Assembly (NCBI GenBank): GCA_017999075.1
Contig: JAGOBX010000110.1
Span: forward strand, 1 to 9,278
DNA length: 9,278 nucleotides
Direction: 5' to 3'
DNA from: JAGOBX01 sp017999075 [NCBI: Candidatus Babelota bacterium]
Lineage (GTDB): Bacteria; JAGOBX01
Positions 5,768 to 9,278 of the stretch are shown in pieces. A program made the translations under genes and the position numbers. The notes beneath the pieces are model-generated. The model ran no database searches. It had not been told where the DNA came from and saw nothing but the letters and a program-made list of their open reading frames with translations. Within the stretch, counting starts at the first letter, position 1, and every line of letters begins with the position of its first letter.

Positions 5768-6425
5768 ATAATTTGCTTTTGGAAAATTGAATTTCTGCTG
5801 TAAACCTGTTTTCAGGATCATCACTCACAATTTTTACTTTTAAAGGTATTTTTATATTATTATGATACATGAATTTTTCATAAAATATCGAGATATTCTG
5901 ATAATATATTTTTTTAATTACGCCTGAAATATTATCGATTTCAATATTTATTTTTTTATTCCATAACGAACATACGGTTTTAAAATCGTCCTGAGATAAT
6001 ATTTCAATTTCAGGATAACTGGACTGTTGGACTATCAGCAATTCAATGAAATCCAGTATTTTTTGTTTATCAAAATTTTTCAAGTCTTCGTTTTCTTTTT
6101 TTCCGTTTATTTCAGCGTGAATGTTTTTGCTGTCGCATTCAATTTCAATTTTAGCATAATTCATGGCAGAATACAGTTTTAATTTCAAATTAGCATTTGA
6201 CCAGAATATATCGCCGTATAAATTATTTGAGTTGCCATTTTGTTCAAAATTGCATTTTATCGGACTTTTAATCAGTTTTACCGAAGGTTTCAGTAATTGA
6301 GCAATAGTTTCTGCTGTATAAATTTTTTTTTGAGCTGGAAAAATTTGATTTTTTTTTACAGCGCATCCGCTTGATAAGCCAATCAAAATGCATATAAAAA
6401 TAAAATTGAAAACTAAATTACGCAT
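5757..6425 (-). CDS. Putative envelope lipoprotein, LolA/LolB-like (DUF4292-type) fold
   Basis: This 222-residue protein begins with a lipoprotein signal peptide: hydrophobic residues 3-17, then LSSGC with Cys21 as the likely lipidated residue. Ser at -3 is a little off the consensus. The mature part alternates beta strands (LYGDIFWSNANLKLKLYSA, 69-87; KIEIECDSKNIHAEING, 92-108) before a helical stretch (119-135) and further strands (159-186, 191-216). This strand pattern recalls the LolA/LolB-like lipoproteins grouped as DUF4292. That assignment is by shape of the sequence and is tentative. The ATG follows AGGATG (6433-6438) with 7 nt spacing, and the reading frame overlaps the upstream glycosyltransferase by 8 bp. 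If LolB-like, it would help move or hold lipoproteins or glycolipids at the outer membrane. The lipoprotein call is firm; the family call is weak. Confidence 0.72.
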   Translation of the reverse strand: MRNLVFNFIFICILIGLSSGCAVKKNQIFPAQKKIYTAETIAQLLKPSVKLIKSPIKCNFEQNGNSNNLYGDIFWSNANLKLKLYSAMNYAKIEIECDSKNIHAEINGKKENEDLKNFDKQKILDFIELLIVQQSSYPEIEILSQDDFKTVCSLWNKKINIEIDNISGVIKKIYYQNISIFYEKFMYHNNIKIPLKVKIVSDDPENRFTAEIQFSKSKLYVE

Positions 6426-7680
6426 TAGATATCATCCTGTTTATTCTTTTATTTTTTAGTGTGACTTTTTGAATTTCTTCGATGCAGTTTTTTATTACAG
6501 ATTCGTCCTGGACCTGTTTGTTTTTTTCAGTAAGAACTTTGAAAAGTAAAAAATAAATTTTATTGATTTTTATTCTGTCAGGATTAGTGCAATTAATTAA
6601 AGAAGATATATTTTCCCAATCTTGATTTGAATATAAAACAAACAGTTTGTTGAATAATTCAGTTTCAAAAATAAGCGAAGATAATGTTCCATTGATTTCG
6701 GATATTCTTTTTAAATATGTATGAGATTCAAGAATTCTGGATATTCCGTTATTTTTAATTTCTTTAAGCTTGCCGGAATCAGGCAAATATTTTTCTATAA
6801 TTGATTTAAGTTCATTTCTGGATTTATAAATCAGTATTTCTTTATCAGGAATAAACAAATCGTAAACATCCGCTTTATCATCAGTAATCATTATGGAACC
6901 GCATATTATCGATTCATAAACACGCATATTCAGACTTGTAAAACCATGAGGCCTGGTAATATTTACCGAAAATTTGTATTGAGAATATAATTTGCATAAA
7001 TCATTTTGAGCAAATACCGGGTATTTATAATTTTTTTTCAATAAACTGCTTTTCATCCATTCTTCCTTGCCGTAACCGTAGATATCAGGATTGCAGGAGG
7101 ATATTGTTTCAAGTGTTTCTATTCTTTCCGGAGTCGGGCCTCCTACAAAGCAGATTGTTTTGTCGCGGCTGACTGACATATCTTCACTAAAAATTTTTTC
7201 GTTTACAGCCATTGGAAAATACCCGGTGTTTGTTACTCCGCATTTATTCATTATTTTGATTGCTTGTTTATCCCACACAAAAAAAAATACATTGTGCGAT
7301 TGAAAAAGTTCGAGACATTTTATTTCATCGGTATTTTCATCAAATGGTTGACCAAAATCAAAAAGGAAACATATAACAGGTTTATGTTTTAAATAATCGT
7401 ATAATGTAATTTGAAGGTTTTTATCAATTTCTTCGAATATATGACTGAATATTTCTATGCCGTAACTTAGCACAATATCAGGATTGTACTCTTTAATGGA
7501 AACAATTAATTCCGCAATTTTATTATATTTAAGTTTTGGGTCTGAATTTTTATATTTTTTTACGGCCAGATCAAAATCAATAAACATTATTTCATTTCCG
7601 TGTCGGTTAAATGCATTAAGGATGTCTGTTATAATAAATTTTGCCGCTGAACTCTGTTTTATAAAACTGAATACTTTCAT
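6418..7680 (-). CDS. CgeB/YkvP-type glycosyltransferase (GT-B fold, DUF3880-like N half)
   Basis: This 420-residue soluble protein has the two-part layout of CgeB-like glycosyltransferases. The N-terminal Rossmann half begins MKVFSFIKQSSAAKFIITDI and includes NPDIVLSYG (66-74) and PVICFLFDFGQPF (101-113). The C-terminal half starts at ICFVGGPTPERIETL (176-190) and carries the family signature: VNITRPHGFTSLNMRVYESI (239-258), GSIMITD (261-267) and the closing TYLKRISEI (321-329). Glu256 in RVYESI is at the usual position of the sugar-nucleotide-binding acidic residue. About 80 helical residues follow the family core (340-420). The donor and acceptor cannot be told from sequence; related proteins glycosylate spore coats, flagellins or surface polysaccharides. 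The gene starts 24 bp after polA with no clear Shine-Dalgarno, and ends by overlapping the lipoprotein gene by 8 bp. The family is well supported; the substrate is unknown. Confidence 0.87.
   Translation of the reverse strand: MKVFSFIKQSSAAKFIITDILNAFNRHGNEIMFIDFDLAVKKYKNSDPKLKYNKIAELIVSIKEYNPDIVLSYGIEIFSHIFEEIDKNLQITLYDYLKHKPVICFLFDFGQPFDENTDEIKCLELFQSHNVFFFVWDKQAIKIMNKCGVTNTGYFPMAVNEKIFSEDMSVSRDKTICFVGGPTPERIETLETISSCNPDIYGYGKEEWMKSSLLKKNYKYPVFAQNDLCKLYSQYKFSVNITRPHGFTSLNMRVYESIICGSIMITDDKADVYDLFIPDKEILIYKSRNELKSIIEKYLPDSGKLKEIKNNGISRILESHTYLKRISEINGTLSSLIFETELFNKLFVLYSNQDWENISSLINCTNPDRIKINKIYFLLFKVLTEKNKQVQDESVIKNCIEEIQKVTLKNKRINRMISNA
6433..6438 (-). promoter_or_regulatory. Ribosome binding site inside the end of the glycosyltransferase gene
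   Basis: AGGATG on the minus strand lies 7 nt before the lipoprotein ATG and within the last codons of the upstream gene (Arg-Met of its C terminus). It confirms the 6425 start and fits translational coupling through the 8-bp overlap. Confidence 0.6.
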
Positions 7681-7704
7681 AAAATATTAATTGAAAAATG
7701 ATTT

Positions 7705-9278
7705 TTAATGTTTTAAATCACTTAATGTTTTACCTGTACAAATAGAAACTTTTAAAGGAGTTTTCAACACAGCAATATTTTCCATTATATTTTTTATTTC
7801 AATTATAAATTTTTCAGAATAAATTTCAGGTAATTCAAAAATAAGTTCATCATGAATAGTCAATAAACATTTTGCGCTGAATGAATCAAGTATATTGTTG
7901 ATTTTAAGCATTGCCATTTTAAGTATGTCTGCGGCAGTCCCCTGTACCGGCATATTCATAGCCATTCTTATTCCTGATTGTAGAATGTTTTTATTTTTAG
8001 AGTTAAGCTCAGGTATTTGCCTGCGTCTGCCGTATAACGTGGATACAAATCCTGTTTTAGAAGCTTCGGAAATCAAATCGTCAAAATATTTTTTTATATT
8101 TGAAAAATTTTTAAAATAATTTTCAATAAAGGTTTTGGCTTGATTATAATATAGACCTGTTTCTTCAGAAAGAGAATGAGCAGTCATTCCGTATAGAACT
8201 CCGAAATTAATAGTTTTGGCAAGTCTGCGCATATCGCTGGAAACAGAATTCAAATCTTTTAACCCGAAAATTTTTACCGCTGTAGAATTATGGATATCCT
8301 CATTATTCTTAAACGATTTTATCATGTATTCGTCATCAGCGAGATGAGCTATAATTCTTAATTCTATTTGAGAATAGTCAGCGCCGACAAATATATTTGC
8401 TTCATTTTCAACAATAAAAGATTTTCTTATATTAATTTCGTCTTCGGAACTGTTAGGCAAATTTTGGAGGTTTGGATTGACGCTAGAAAATCTTCCTGTA
8501 GATGTTCCTGTCTGATTGAAGACAGTGTGAATTTTATTGTTTTTTCCGGTGTGCTGAATAAATGGTTCAATGTAAGTATTTTTTATTTTACCGAATTTTC
8601 TGTATTCAAGAATTTTTTCTATAATCGGATGAAGAAATTTTATTTTTTCAAGAGATTCAATGTCAGTTGAAAAACCTGTTTTAGTTTTGCGTTGAGCGGG
8701 CAACTGCATTTTTCCGAATAATATTTCTCCCAGCTGTTTAGGGGAATTTATGTTAAATTCGTTTTCGCCTGCGTCATTATAAATTTTTTTCATCAATTCA
8801 TCCAATTTTATTTCAAGAGTTGAATTAAGTTTTTTTAAATAATCAACATCGGTTTTTATACCGTTATACTCCATAGTTATTATCATAGGCAGTAAAACTT
8901 TTTCGATATTTTCGTATATTTGAAACTGATTTGTTTCGTTGAGTTTAATTAATAATTCATGTTTTAATTTTTTATAATAGTCGGCAAATGAACTTAAATT
9001 ATATATCTGTTCATCGTTTAATTCTGATTCAAATAAATTTGTTTTTTCAAAAACAATATTATCGATTTCTTTGACATCTGATTTAAAGTAAGTAAAGAAA
9101 ATTTTATAAATATTTTCATCTTTGGCTAAAATTCCATTTATAACTTTATAATCAAATAAATCAAGAGTATTATTATTAACAGGTAACCCGTATTCTAAAA
9201 AAAGTTTGCATATATTTTTTAAATCATATCCGGCAATATTTATTTTTTGTTTTATTATTATTTTATGCAGATTAATTA
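7705..9278 (-). CDS. polA: DNA polymerase I, C-terminal part (5' end off the window)
   Basis: The frame stays open from the stop at 7705 to the right edge, giving the last 523 residues of a family A polymerase. Translation beyond the internal Met at 8886 continues with clear homology, so that Met is not the start. Residues about 1-110 are a 3'-5' exonuclease-like domain (AGYDLKNI, then LEYGLPVNNNTLDLFDY). The metal-binding Asp of both the second and third exonuclease motifs appears to be missing, as in Bacillus- and Thermus-type enzymes. The polymerase part has TGTSTGRFSS and NPNLQNLP, motif A GADYSQIELR (Asp at visible residue 300), motif B RRLAKTINFGVLYG (350-363, with Lys and Phe at the dNTP-binding positions) and motif C LTIHDELIFE (His-Asp-Glu at 475-477). 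All polymerase catalytic residues are present. It acts in Okazaki fragment maturation and repair synthesis. A 5'-3' exonuclease domain, if present, lies beyond 9278. The next gene starts 24 bp downstream. Confidence 0.97.
   Translation of the reverse strand, partial: INLHKIIIKQKINIAGYDLKNICKLFLEYGLPVNNNTLDLFDYKVINGILAKDENIYKIFFTYFKSDVKEIDNIVFEKTNLFESELNDEQIYNLSSFADYYKKLKHELLIKLNETNQFQIYENIEKVLLPMIITMEYNGIKTDVDYLKKLNSTLEIKLDELMKKIYNDAGENEFNINSPKQLGEILFGKMQLPAQRKTKTGFSTDIESLEKIKFLHPIIEKILEYRKFGKIKNTYIEPFIQHTGKNNKIHTVFNQTGTSTGRFSSVNPNLQNLPNSSEDEINIRKSFIVENEANIFVGADYSQIELRIIAHLADDEYMIKSFKNNEDIHNSTAVKIFGLKDLNSVSSDMRRLAKTINFGVLYGMTAHSLSEETGLYYNQAKTFIENYFKNFSNIKKYFDDLISEASKTGFVSTLYGRRRQIPELNSKNKNILQSGIRMAMNMPVQGTAADILKMAMLKINNILDSFSAKCLLTIHDELIFELPEIYSEKFIIEIKNIMENIAVLKTPLKVSICTGKTLSDLKH

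Noticed and set aside
5768-5824. Longer N terminus of the exported protein, starting at the tandem ATG at 5824
   Set aside because: It would overlap the lipoprotein gene by 68 bp and place 19 polar residues ahead of a clean signal peptide.
8368-8670. Plus-strand open frame of 100 codons opposite polA
   Set aside because: It is antisense to the conserved polymerase domain, and its Cys/Phe/Ser-rich translation resembles no family I know.
8884-8886. Met codon taken as the start of a 393-residue polymerase
   Set aside because: The same frame stays open to 9278 and its translation matches the exonuclease-like region of Pol I, so this Met is internal.

Overview
The window is very AT-rich bacterial DNA. 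It is almost fully coding, with short gaps and several overlapping genes. A lipoprotein, a secreted protein and a sensor kinase with a large extracytoplasmic domain suggest a Gram-negative-type (didermic) cell. No gene here fixes the taxon. An AT-rich Elusimicrobiota-, Spirochaetota- or Deferribacterota-like genome would fit, but that is only a guess. I see no transposase, integrase, CRISPR array, tRNA or rRNA.

Left edge (1-240): the minus strand carries the 5' part of a cobalamin (B12) riboswitch. Its 3' half, expression platform and regulated gene lie off the left end. A compact divergent promoter region follows, holding a good plus-strand promoter (TTTACA, 16 nt, TATAAT) and a 10-bp perfect inverted repeat.

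Plus-strand genes (241-3373): three genes run rightward. The first is a small RsbW/SpoIIAB-like anti-sigma-type ATPase. The second is a protein with three tandem MshEN/GspE_N-like repeats followed by a CheX-like domain. The third is a protein with ATP-cone-like regions fused to a uridine kinase/phosphoribulokinase-type P-loop kinase, with an unusual Asn in the Walker A motif. The first two sit close together and look like a signalling pair. The third is separated by 72 bp and may have its own promoter.

Minus-strand genes (9278 down to 3426): five genes run leftward, converging on the first group. They are DNA polymerase I (5' end off the window), a CgeB-type glycosyltransferase, a putative LolA/LolB-like lipoprotein, an unrecognised exported protein, and a membrane sensor histidine kinase. 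From the glycosyltransferase onward every junction overlaps (8, 11 and 4 bp), so the last four genes are probably translated from one transcript, perhaps with polA. They form a plausible envelope-related unit of sugar transfer, two exported proteins and a sensor kinase. No response regulator is visible beside the kinase.

Most of the window is recognisable housekeeping or signalling. The parts that look least described are the MshEN-like/CheX fusion beside an anti-sigma ATPase, the ATP-cone kinase with its altered P-loop, and the exported protein translationally coupled to the histidine kinase.
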